NCBI GenBank assembly: GCA_002389705.1
Contig: DGQJ01000398.1
Coordinates: 1,383 to 7,986 of the forward strand
DNA: 6,604 nt
Reading direction: 5' to 3'
DNA from: Bacteroidales bacterium UBA4417
Lineage (GTDB): Bacteria > Bacteroidota > Bacteroidia > Bacteroidales > UBA4417
Shown: positions 1 through 5,530 of the stretch, in pieces
How positions within the stretch are numbered: the stretch's first letter is position 1
Layout: each line of letters begins with the position of its first letter
Notes under the pieces: model-generated
Database searches by the model: none
What the model was told of the DNA's origin: nothing
The model's input: the letters and a program-made list of their open reading frames with translations, nothing else
Position numbers and translations under genes: made by a program

Positions 1-1148
1 CCGCCGATTTCGAAAATAATCTCGCGGAGCGTGGTTCCCATCGGGACTTCAATCAGGCCTACATTGTTGATTTTTCCGGCAAGGGCAAATACCTTGGTTC
101 CTTTTGATTTTTCGCTTCCGATAGATGCAAACCATTCGGCTCCTTTGTTAATGATTACCGGTACATTGGCGAAGGTTTCAACATTATTTACGTTGGTTGG
201 TTTCTGGAGGTATCCCGATACACTTGGGAACGGGGGTTTAATGGTGGGTTCGCCGCGTAAGCCTTCCATGGAATGGATAAGTGCTGTTTCCTCGCCGCAT
301 ACAAAAGCGCCTGCTCCGTAACGGATGTCGATGTCGAAATTAAACCCGGTTCCAAAAATGTCTTTTCCGAGCAACCCGTATTGCGAAGCCTGCTTCATGG
401 CAATTTTCAGACGTTCAACAGCCAACGGGTATTCAGCACGAATGTAAACCACTCCTTTGTCGGCACCAATACAGTAACCGCAAATGGCCATCGCTTCAAT
501 AACCGAGTGCGGGTCGCCTTCGAGGATTGAACGGTCCATAAATGCGCCGGGGTCGCCTTCGTCGGCGTTACAAACCACGTATTTCTGGTCGGCCTGGCTT
601 TTGCTGGTTATTTCCCATTTAAGCCCGGTTGGGAAGCCTCCGCCTCCGCGACCGCGCAGACCGCTTTTTTTCATTTCTTCAATCACCTGGGCAGGTGTCA
701 TTTCGGTCAGACATTTTGCCAGGGCCGCGTAACCATCGCGCGAAATATATTCTTCAATATTTTCGGGATCGATAAAACCGCAGTTGCGTAAAGCAATACG
801 CAGCTGTTTGCGATAAAATCCCATGTGTTTCGAATCGGCAACATGTTGTTCCGTTTCGGGGTTTACATACAACAAGCGATTTACCCTTCGGCCTTTGATT
901 ACATGCTCGGCTACAATTTCAACAGCATCATCAGGTTTAACCTGTGTATAAAATGTATTATCGGGCATTACTTTTACGATGGGTCCTTTTTCGCAGAATC
1001 CGAAACACCCGGTTGTAATAACCTGAACATCGTTTTCAAGTCCTTTGTCGAGGATTTCACTTTTGAGGTTCTGAAACAGCATTTCGCTTTCCGAGGCTCT
1101 GCATCCGGTGCCTCCGCACACCAACAGGTGCATTTTGTATTGTGTCAT
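1..1148 (-). CDS. hydB: HydB/HndC: NADH- and FMN-binding (NuoF-like) subunit of multimeric [FeFe]-hydrogenase, 3' end off the window
   Basis: This is the flavin subunit that exchanges electrons between NAD(P)H and the iron-sulfur chain of a soluble multimeric hydrogenase. The ATG is at 1148-1146 and 382 codons are visible before the left edge. Residues 1-85 form a thioredoxin-like [2Fe-2S] domain with Cys11, Cys16, Cys48 and Cys52 (C-x4-C...C-x3-C). The NuoF core follows: the glycine-rich GLRGRGGGGFPTGLKW at about 163-178 (FMN/NADH site), the CNADEGDPGAFMDR stretch at 193-206, and GAGAFVCGEETAL at 278-290. Family members are usually around 600 residues. The missing part should carry the NuoF 4Fe-4S site and often a C-terminal 2x[4Fe-4S] ferredoxin domain. 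The start is well supported by a GGAGG 8 bases upstream. HndB lies 21 bases upstream. NuoF of complex I is unlikely because of the fused N-terminal 2Fe-2S domain and the hydrogenase neighbours. NAD versus NADP preference cannot be read here. Confidence 0.95.
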   Translation of the reverse strand, partial: MTQYKMHLLVCGGTGCRASESEMLFQNLKSEILDKGLENDVQVITTGCFGFCEKGPIVKVMPDNTFYTQVKPDDAVEIVAEHVIKGRRVNRLLYVNPETEQHVADSKHMGFYRKQLRIALRNCGFIDPENIEEYISRDGYAALAKCLTEMTPAQVIEEMKKSGLRGRGGGGFPTGLKWEITSKSQADQKYVVCNADEGDPGAFMDRSILEGDPHSVIEAMAICGYCIGADKGVVYIRAEYPLAVERLKIAMKQASQYGLLGKDIFGTGFNFDIDIRYGAGAFVCGEETALIHSMEGLRGEPTIKPPFPSVSGYLQKPTNVNNVETFANVPVIINKGAEWFASIGSEKSKGTKVFALAGKINNVGLIEVPMGTTLREIIFEIG

Positions 1149-1156
1149 ATTGTTTT

Positions 1157-1161
1157 CCTCC
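1157..1161 (-). promoter_or_regulatory. Shine-Dalgarno sequence of hydB
   Basis: On the minus strand GGAGG sits 8 bases before the hydB ATG, inside the 21-base gap after hndB. It is the clearest ribosome binding site in the window, where most other starts have little or none. It fixes the hydB start and suggests that hydB is translated independently and strongly rather than by coupling to hndB. Confidence 0.75.
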
Positions 1162-1169
1162 AGAGTTTG

Positions 1170-1568
1170 TTACTTGCCTTCAATATTTTCGTAGTTAACC
1201 GGGATAATGCCTTCAAGCAGTTCGCCGTTTTTAATGTATTTTTCGATGATCTGATCCGCTTTTTTTGAATCAACATAACCGAAAACTATGGGTTGCTGAC
1301 CAGGGCGTGTAACCTCAATAGTGGGTTCGGCATAACAATACCCCATGCAGCCGGTTTGGGTTACCACGGCGGGTATGTTTCGCTTGTCGAGTTCATTTAC
1401 CAGGTAATCCATTACAATTTTTGCCCCTGAGGCTATTCCGCAGGTTGCCATGGCTACCCTGATCTGAACCATACTTTCGGGAGATTCGCTCCTTTCGCGA
1501 AGGTTCATTTTAACTTCCACGTCGGATTTAATTCTCCTTAAATCAGCTAATGATGTGATCTTGGTCAT
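1170..1568 (-). CDS. hndB: HndB-like thioredoxin-fold [2Fe-2S] ferredoxin subunit
   Basis: The 132-residue protein matches the HndB family of NADP-reducing/bifurcating [FeFe]-hydrogenases, small iron-sulfur proteins encoded just before the NuoF-like subunit. After a charged N-terminal helix (1-33), a thioredoxin-like [2Fe-2S] fold begins with MATCGIASGAK (Cys43). It continues with QTGCMGYCYAEP (Cys74, Cys78), followed by a typical C-terminal segment with a VFGYVD strand near 100. Only three of the four cysteines of the classic C-x4-C...C-x3-C pattern are present: the position of the second one (48) is glycine. From memory this CGxAxGA form is usual in HndB, so it may bind no cluster or use another ligand. 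The family role is electron transfer or assembly within the hydrogenase. It lies 45 bases after the HATPase gene, the largest gap in the operon, and 21 bases before hydB. There is no strong Shine-Dalgarno sequence at its ATG. Confidence 0.85.
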   Translation of the reverse strand: MTKITSLADLRRIKSDVEVKMNLRERSESPESMVQIRVAMATCGIASGAKIVMDYLVNELDKRNIPAVVTQTGCMGYCYAEPTIEVTRPGQQPIVFGYVDSKKADQIIEKYIKNGELLEGIIPVNYENIEGK

Positions 1569-1613
1569 TTTTTCTTGGTTTTATTTTGGTTAGTAGGTTT
1601 CTTTATTTTATCG

Positions 1614-2159
1614 TTATGATGCTTTTATAGCGGCCAGGTTATCGCGGATAAAGTCTTTCATAAAGGCAATCACCTGGGGATTACTTATCGGGACTCCTTC
1701 GAGCGTTTCTTTTATTTCTGTTGTATCGAATACAAAAATGCCCTCTGGTGTTTGATGTTTATAGATGAATTCAATTTCAGTGTACGATGAAGCGGTTAGT
1801 GCCAGAATTCCGGGTATGTCACCCGTGGGGAGCCTGTCGATATGGCTGTAAATGAAAGTTGCTGTAACTTCGGTTCCTTTGCCTTGCTTCGAAATTATTT
1901 GCAGGCTGCCACCGGTACGTTCAGCATTTTGCTTTAGTAAAGGTAAGCCTAAACCAACCTTGCGCGTGTTTCGGGTTGTAAAAAACGGATCAGTTACCTG
2001 CTGAAGCATTTCCTCACTCATTCCTTTCCCATTATCGCTTATACGAACAATATACTTATCGGCTGAGGGCTTTTCCTCAATGCTGAGCTGCACAAGGCTA
2101 GCCCCGGCGGTTACCGAGTTCTGAAGTATATCCAGTATATGCAGTGCCAGGTCTTTCAT
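1614..2159 (-). CDS. Stand-alone HATPase (GHKL ATP-binding) protein of hydrogenase cluster
   Basis: The 181 residues hold a histidine-kinase-type ATP-binding domain and nothing that could accept a phosphate. The N-box starts almost at the N terminus (DILQNSVTAGA, Asn14). The G1 box is DNGKGM (Asp42), the F-box DPFFTTR is at 57-63, and the G2 box GLGLPLL is at 69-75. The fold ends with GKGTEVTATF near 93-102. There is no dimerisation/phospho-acceptor helix with a conserved histidine upstream, because the protein begins directly at the N-box. About 75 residues (105-181) form a C-terminal domain I do not recognise. Such short ATPases are a known companion of multimeric [FeFe]-hydrogenase genes, but their function is not established. 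Its ATG overlaps the PHP gene's stop by one base (TAATG), implying coupled translation. It could bind ATP to control a partner, or act with an unlinked kinase substrate. Confidence 0.85.
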   Translation of the reverse strand: MKDLALHILDILQNSVTAGASLVQLSIEEKPSADKYIVRISDNGKGMSEEMLQQVTDPFFTTRNTRKVGLGLPLLKQNAERTGGSLQIISKQGKGTEVTATFIYSHIDRLPTGDIPGILALTASSYTEIEFIYKHQTPEGIFVFDTTEIKETLEGVPISNPQVIAFMKDFIRDNLAAIKAS

Positions 2160-2896
2160 TAGTTTATTACACTTCGGCCTGCAGTTGCCTGCAGCGCCAT
2201 TTTAATTTCTTTAAAGCTCCGGTGTTCCATTTCGAAGGATGTAAATACTTTACCAACCTGATCAAGGTAATGTGCGTCCGAACTCCTGATAATGGAAATA
2301 TTTCTCTTTTTTGGAAGAAACGGGAGTATAGTTTCTTTTTTACATCCTGCTGATATCTCAACCCCATCAATGTAAAGATCAGCAGGAATGAATCCTAACT
2401 GGCTTGTAATGCTGAAGCTTGGTCGGTCGATATGCGCCGGTATAAAAATTCCGCCCAGCGAATGCACCTTTTGCTCAACCTGGTTTAAAGATTGGTCAAG
2501 CGCTGAAATGAGCAGGTATTCTAATTCTTCCAGTATTTGTTCCTCTTTGTCAACAACCACCTGGAACCCAAATTTTTGGGTATCGTTTGGTACATGAGGT
2601 AGGTGTTGCTCCAGATAAGCCTGGAATTCCGACAATTGATCATCATTTTCAAAGAACGAGAGGCAATGTATTTCTTCGCGTGTGGTTACTTCAGCACCCA
2701 TCAGTACAAATATGCCGGCAGGTTGGGCCAACTCGCGGATCAGGCTGCAATGCCTGGTACTGTTGTGATCTGTTATTCCAATAATATCGAGGCCTTTTTC
2801 CCTGGCTTTTTCAATAATTCTGGTCGGGCTCATATCCAGGTCGCCGCAAGGCGAGAGTACGGTATGGATATGCAGATCTGCCCGGTATGTGTTCAT
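2159..2896 (-). CDS. PHP-domain metallo-phosphoesterase
   Basis: This 245-residue protein has the four-motif metal site of the PHP superfamily (polymerase and histidinol phosphatase). DLHIHT supplies His9 and His11, and GITDHN supplies Asp43 and His44. GAEVTTREEIHC supplies Glu69 and His77. PAHIDRP supplies His155, and SSDAHYLDQVG supplies Asp207 and His209. The full set of likely metal ligands is present, so an active hydrolase using two or three divalent metals is expected. It resembles the TrpH/YciV branch, whose characterised members remove phosphate from 3',5'-bisphosphonucleotides or trim short RNA 5' ends. The true substrate here cannot be deduced. Both ends are translationally coupled: the ATG overlaps the DRTGG gene's stop by one base (TAATG), and its own stop overlaps the next ATG the same way. 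PHP genes recur beside clostridial hydrogenase operons, which supports a conserved link. Confidence 0.88.
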   Translation of the reverse strand: MNTYRADLHIHTVLSPCGDLDMSPTRIIEKAREKGLDIIGITDHNSTRHCSLIRELAQPAGIFVLMGAEVTTREEIHCLSFFENDDQLSEFQAYLEQHLPHVPNDTQKFGFQVVVDKEEQILEELEYLLISALDQSLNQVEQKVHSLGGIFIPAHIDRPSFSITSQLGFIPADLYIDGVEISAGCKKETILPFLPKKRNISIIRSSDAHYLDQVGKVFTSFEMEHRSFKEIKMALQATAGRSVIN

Positions 2897-3234
2897 TATG
2901 AATGCATTATCAGGTTGTAAAGTTTCCCGGTGGTTTCAAATGCTTCTTCGTTCGTTCCCAGCACAGGGATGCCTTCATCTTCGGCCTGGGCCAGCATGTC
3001 GGCATCAGGTGCATTTCCTTTAATTAGTATCACTGCTGACAGCTCTTTCAGGGAGGCTATTGCAATTACATTTTTATGCGTCTGTAAGGTAATCCAAACT
3101 TTGCCGCTATCGGCATGTCCCATAACATCCGACAATAAATCACTGGTATAGCCGCCGGTAATTTCACGGTCAAGGCCCTGGCTGCCGCCAAATATTTTCA
3201 GATTCAAAATGTCAACTATCTCTTTAACCTGCAT
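2896..3234 (-). CDS. DRTGG-domain protein, second copy
   Basis: A 112-residue single-domain protein. LDREITGGYTSDLLSDVMG at 21-39 carries the motif that names the DRTGG domain. The family's alternating strand/helix pattern follows (KVWITLQ, IAIASLKELSAVILIKG, ILV-type end VPVLGT). DRTGG domains occur in the N-terminal part of some phosphotransacetylases, next to CBS domains, and in HPr-kinase-related proteins. They are presumed ligand-binding or regulatory, but the ligand is unknown. It follows the sensory hydrogenase gene by 8 bases and overlaps the PHP gene by one base. It is a paralogue of the operon's first gene (5029-5373): both align without gaps over the core, sharing SDLxSDV at the same position. 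This copy keeps the Asp and GG of the motif. Confidence 0.85.
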   Translation of the reverse strand: MQVKEIVDILNLKIFGGSQGLDREITGGYTSDLLSDVMGHADSGKVWITLQTHKNVIAIASLKELSAVILIKGNAPDADMLAQAEDEGIPVLGTNEEAFETTGKLYNLIMHS

Positions 3235-3242
3235 GTTACTGA

Positions 3243-4592
3243 TTATTTACGGTTCGAAAAAAACTTGTCACTTCCCCAGATGCCTTTCAGCAACTCGAGT
3301 GATTCATCGGGCGAAAGTTCGCCGGTTTGTTCGCGGTTTTTCTGAATAAAAATACATTGCCTTATTTCGGCTTCTCCTAAAGCAATATCGTTTGCAAATG
3401 CCTGGCAATTGGGTGAACCGCATGCGCCACAATCTGTTAGCGGCAGACAGCGAAGCATCTGGCTCGATTTATCCATTTTTCGCATGGCTTCTTCCATGTT
3501 TTCATCCAGCTTCATCATGCTCCTGGGGTTGATGCTGTGGATTTTCATCCTTTTCAGCAGGTAGTCCTTATACCTGTTTATTCCTTCTTCAGGCGCTGCC
3601 GTGGTATCAGTTGCAGGCGTGTAACGGCGCAAACGCTCAGCAACCAGGAACCGGTTGGCCGAAAGCAATACACCTCCGGCGCAGCTTTCATCGCAGGCTC
3701 TCAATTCCAGGAAATCGATGTCGCCGATTTCATCGTTTTCAATTTTCTCGAGGAATTCAATTACATTGTGAATTTCGTCAATGGCAAGGCTTCTTCCGGG
3801 TATATGATTGGCTTCCCCGTGCGTGAGAGTCCACTGCTGGGCTGTTCTTGATAATGGCCTTACAGGGATTTCCGGTTGCCGCGTCGACCTGTCGTTTCTG
3901 ATGTATTTATATACTTTGTTGTATAAGGTATCCATATTAATTACTCCCGTAATCATGGAGTAATCTTCACCCACCGGGCTCTTTATGGCAGCAATTTTTG
4001 CTGCACACGGTGTTATATAAAAAACGCCGATCTCGGCTGGATTAATCCCCTGGTCCGTAAGTTCTTTCCGACAATACAAAGCGGTAATGTCCAAGGGTGG
4101 TTTCAGCAGGATAATATTATCCGTGAGTGCCGGGAATTTCACCTGAACAAGCCTGATTATAGCCGGGCAAAATGATGAAATCAGAGGTTTGCTTTCCGGA
4201 TGCGATTTTACGTATGCTTTAACTTCATTGGCAAGCAGGTCGACACTGGTTTCAACTTCGTAAATGTGCGTAAACCCGTTGGCAAGTATGGCATTATATA
4301 TCTGGCTATGCGATATTTCTTCCGGAAATTGCCCGAAGAAAACTGCAGGAACCAGTGCTATCCGGTAATTAAATGATTGTATGCGTTTAAAGTCGTCCTG
4401 GTCAATAAAAATGGCTCTAACCGGGCAGGCTTTAAAACATTCACCACAATCAACACAGCGGTTTTCGTATAATATGGCTTTGCCATTGCGCACTCGTATG
4501 GCTTCAGTAGGGCAAACATTCATGCAGTGCGAGCAACCTATGCAGATTTCTTCGCTGATTTTCAATGCATGATGGAAATGTTTGCTATCCAT
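3243..4592 (-). CDS. hydS: Putative sensory [FeFe]-hydrogenase-like protein (ferredoxin - divergent H-cluster domain - 4Fe-4S domain)
   Basis: A 449-residue iron-sulfur protein. Residues 17-56 form a 2x[4Fe-4S] ferredoxin domain: Cys17, 20, 23, 27 then 46, 49, 52, 56, each run ending in Cys-Pro. A hydrogenase large-subunit domain follows with altered signature loops. L1 is SSFCP (139-143) instead of TSCCP, L2 is TPCAAKIAAI (194-203), and L3 is ELRACDESCAGG (296-307). The four cubane ligands remain (Cys142, 196, 300, 304). The proton-relay Cys of L1 is Phe, and the Glu of MPCxxKxxE is Ile. A C-terminal 4Fe-4S domain has about Cys388, 391, 396 and 413. This fits the putative sensory (group D-like) hydrogenases found beside multimeric hydrogenases, here without PAS or kinase domain. 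I chose the ATG at 4592, 4 bases after the preceding stop, over an ATG at 4631 that would overlap the upstream gene and add 13 atypical residues. H2 sensing is inference. Confidence 0.82.
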   Translation of the reverse strand: MDSKHFHHALKISEEICIGCSHCMNVCPTEAIRVRNGKAILYENRCVDCGECFKACPVRAIFIDQDDFKRIQSFNYRIALVPAVFFGQFPEEISHSQIYNAILANGFTHIYEVETSVDLLANEVKAYVKSHPESKPLISSFCPAIIRLVQVKFPALTDNIILLKPPLDITALYCRKELTDQGINPAEIGVFYITPCAAKIAAIKSPVGEDYSMITGVINMDTLYNKVYKYIRNDRSTRQPEIPVRPLSRTAQQWTLTHGEANHIPGRSLAIDEIHNVIEFLEKIENDEIGDIDFLELRACDESCAGGVLLSANRFLVAERLRRYTPATDTTAAPEEGINRYKDYLLKRMKIHSINPRSMMKLDENMEEAMRKMDKSSQMLRCLPLTDCGACGSPNCQAFANDIALGEAEIRQCIFIQKNREQTGELSPDESLELLKGIWGSDKFFSNRK

Positions 4593-4596
4593 AATT

Positions 4597-5016
4597 TTAG
4601 CTTTGTGGCAGGTTAACAATAATTTCGACACAGGTGCCTACGCCAACTTCACTCTGTATGTTAAGGATATCTGAGTTATTTTTAATGTTCTGAAGTCCCA
4701 TTCCCGCCCCGAATCCCATTTCGCGTACTTTAGCTGATGCTGTTGAAAATCCTGCCTGCATGGCTTTTTCAATATCAGGTATCCCTGGGCCTATATCAAC
4801 CAGTTGGATCAGCACCCGCGAGGTATCTACGTCGCAGATGGCTTTTCCCCCGTTAGAATGTGCTACAATATTTACTTCTCCCTCGTACATCGATACAACA
4901 ATCCGTTTTATAATCTGCGGATCAACATTGAGTTGTTTCAATATCTTTTTAAAGCCGCTCGAAGCATCGCCAGCATTGGTAAAATTTCCTGCTTCAATCT
5001 GGTATTCGAACCTCAT
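4597..5016 (-). CDS. RsbT/anti-sigma-factor-like HATPase (serine kinase family)
   Basis: A 139-residue protein of the compact HATPase_c_2 type, as in the anti-sigma factor/serine kinases RsbT, RsbW and SpoIIAB. The N-box is EGEVNIVAHSNGG (Glu45, Asn49), the G1 box is DIGPGIPD (Asp74), and the G2 box is GFGAGMGLQNIK at 101-112, ending in GVGTCVEIIVNLP. All ATP-contacting elements are present, so it probably binds ATP. In characterised relatives the substrate is a STAS-domain protein or a sigma factor; neither is encoded in this window. It sits 12 bases after the first DRTGG gene and 4 bases before the sensory hydrogenase. An AAGGAG lies only 2 bases before its ATG, a shorter spacing than usual. 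The partner is unknown: a DRTGG protein or the hydrogenase-like sensor are the nearest candidates. Confidence 0.87.
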   Translation of the reverse strand: MRFEYQIEAGNFTNAGDASSGFKKILKQLNVDPQIIKRIVVSMYEGEVNIVAHSNGGKAICDVDTSRVLIQLVDIGPGIPDIEKAMQAGFSTASAKVREMGFGAGMGLQNIKNNSDILNIQSEVGVGTCVEIIVNLPQS

Positions 5017-5028
5017 TGCTCCTTAGTT

Positions 5029-5373
5029 TTAGTACACGGGGTTTAAACCACTCTGGTACAAAATGCCGCAGGTTCTATACATCGAATAGCTGCATTGCAT
5101 AATTACAATCCTGTTTTCTTCAGCCAGGGCGATCATTTCGGGTGATGCTTTTTTATTCCTGACGAGTACTATGTTTTTTATATCCGACATTTCGGATGTG
5201 CGTATGGTTTGTATGTTGACAAGACCGGTTAAAAGTAGTAGTTTTTCGCTGTCAATAGTCAATACATCACTCATCAGGTCCGATGCAAATACAGCTTGCA
5301 CTTCCCTTTCGAGTTTAGTGTGTCCGCATACTACTTCTGCATTCAATAATTCAGCTACTTCTCTTAATTTCAT
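5029..5373 (-). CDS. DRTGG-domain protein, first copy and first gene of the operon
   Basis: A 114-residue single-domain relative of the 2896-3234 protein. The core LEREVQAVFASDLMSDVL (21-38) aligns without gaps with LDREITGGYTSDLLSDVM of the second copy. The naming motif is eroded here: Glu replaces Asp22 and the GG pair is Ala-Val. The rest alternates strands and helices as in the family (KLLLLTG, NIVLVRN, IVIMQC). The C-terminal part is richer in cysteine and aromatic residues (CSYSMYRTCG). The start is ambiguous: GTG at 5376 and ATG at 5373 are adjacent, with AAAGGA upstream; I chose ATG. Being first after the Rex-like sites and promoter, it should be made with the whole module. Its function is unknown; a regulatory ligand-binding role is inferred from the domain. 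Confidence 0.8.
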   Translation of the reverse strand: MKLREVAELLNAEVVCGHTKLEREVQAVFASDLMSDVLTIDSEKLLLLTGLVNIQTIRTSEMSDIKNIVLVRNKKASPEMIALAEENRIVIMQCSYSMYRTCGILYQSGLNPVY

Positions 5374-5458
5374 CACCGTGATCCTTTGCTTTTCTGAGAT
5401 TCAAATTTAATCAGTTTTGGTCGAAATGTGGTTGTATTTCAAACCCAAATTTCGGGGG

Positions 5459-5489
5459 CAAAATTAGAGGTATTTAGTCTGATAAACAA
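5459..5489 (-). promoter_or_regulatory. Candidate Bacteroidota-type promoter of the DRTGG-to-hydB operon
   Basis: On the minus strand TAATTTTG (5466-5459) is an exact match to the Bacteroidota -7 consensus TAnnTTTG. A TTG at 5489-5487 lies 20 bases upstream, the right distance for the -33 element. Transcription would start near 5452, leaving about 80 bases of leader before the ATG at 5373. A near-perfect 13-base palindrome (5444-5456) covers the predicted start point. It is the only full promoter pattern I find in the gap, although short consensus matches arise easily in AT-rich DNA. Confidence 0.5.
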
Positions 5490-5494
5490 GTTAA

Positions 5495-5512
5495 TTGTTA
5501 TTTTATTCACAT
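5495..5512. promoter_or_regulatory. Possible second Rex half-matching operator
   Basis: TTGTTAT-TTTA-TTCACAT fits the Rex pattern TTGTkAA-N4-TTmACAA at 12 of 14 defined positions, with mismatches at the seventh and last bases. The right half TTCACA is the typical form. It is weak as a palindrome by itself, but it directly abuts the stronger site at 5511-5530, sharing base 5512, and lies 6 bases upstream of the proposed -33 element. Confidence 0.35.
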
Positions 5513-5530
5513 TGTTAATTAAATAACAAT
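5511..5530. promoter_or_regulatory. Rex-like operator palindrome
   Basis: ATTGTTAATTAAATAACAAT is a 20-base inverted repeat in which 9 of 10 base pairs are symmetric. Its inner 18 bases fit the Rex consensus TTGTTAA-N4-TTAACAA at 13 of 14 positions. Rex is a redox-sensing repressor that leaves DNA when NADH/NAD+ rises, and fermentative and hydrogenase genes are known targets in several phyla. The site is upstream of the promoter of a NADH-linked hydrogenase operon. The match and the context are seen; binding by Rex is inferred. AT-richness raises the chance of a fortuitous palindrome. Confidence 0.55.

Noticed and set aside
825..1268. 147-codon plus-strand ORF opposite the hydB start and hndB end
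   Set aside because: It spans two minus-strand genes and their intergenic ribosome binding site, and the translation is Phe/Tyr-rich without any domain. It is an antisense shadow.
1569..1613. 45-base gap before hndB as a possible internal promoter or terminator
   Set aside because: It is T/A-rich, but I find no TAnnTTTG box and no hairpin, so continuous transcription is the simpler reading.
4593..4631. Longer N terminus for the sensory hydrogenase starting at ATG 4631
   Set aside because: It would overlap the RsbT-like gene by 35 bases and add 13 residues (including a stray Cys) not expected before the ferredoxin domain. The ATG at 4592 gives a normal 4-base gap.
5402..5409. Second exact TAnnTTTG (TAAATTTG, minus strand) close to the first gene
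   Set aside because: No TTG lies 17-23 bases upstream, and it would leave a leader of only about 20 bases. The 5459-5489 pair is better, though an alternative start cannot be excluded.
5444..5456. Near-palindrome CCCAAATTTCGGG at the predicted transcription start
   Set aside because: It is too short and one pair is broken. I note it only as context of the promoter and make no claim of a regulator or riboswitch in the roughly 80-base leader.
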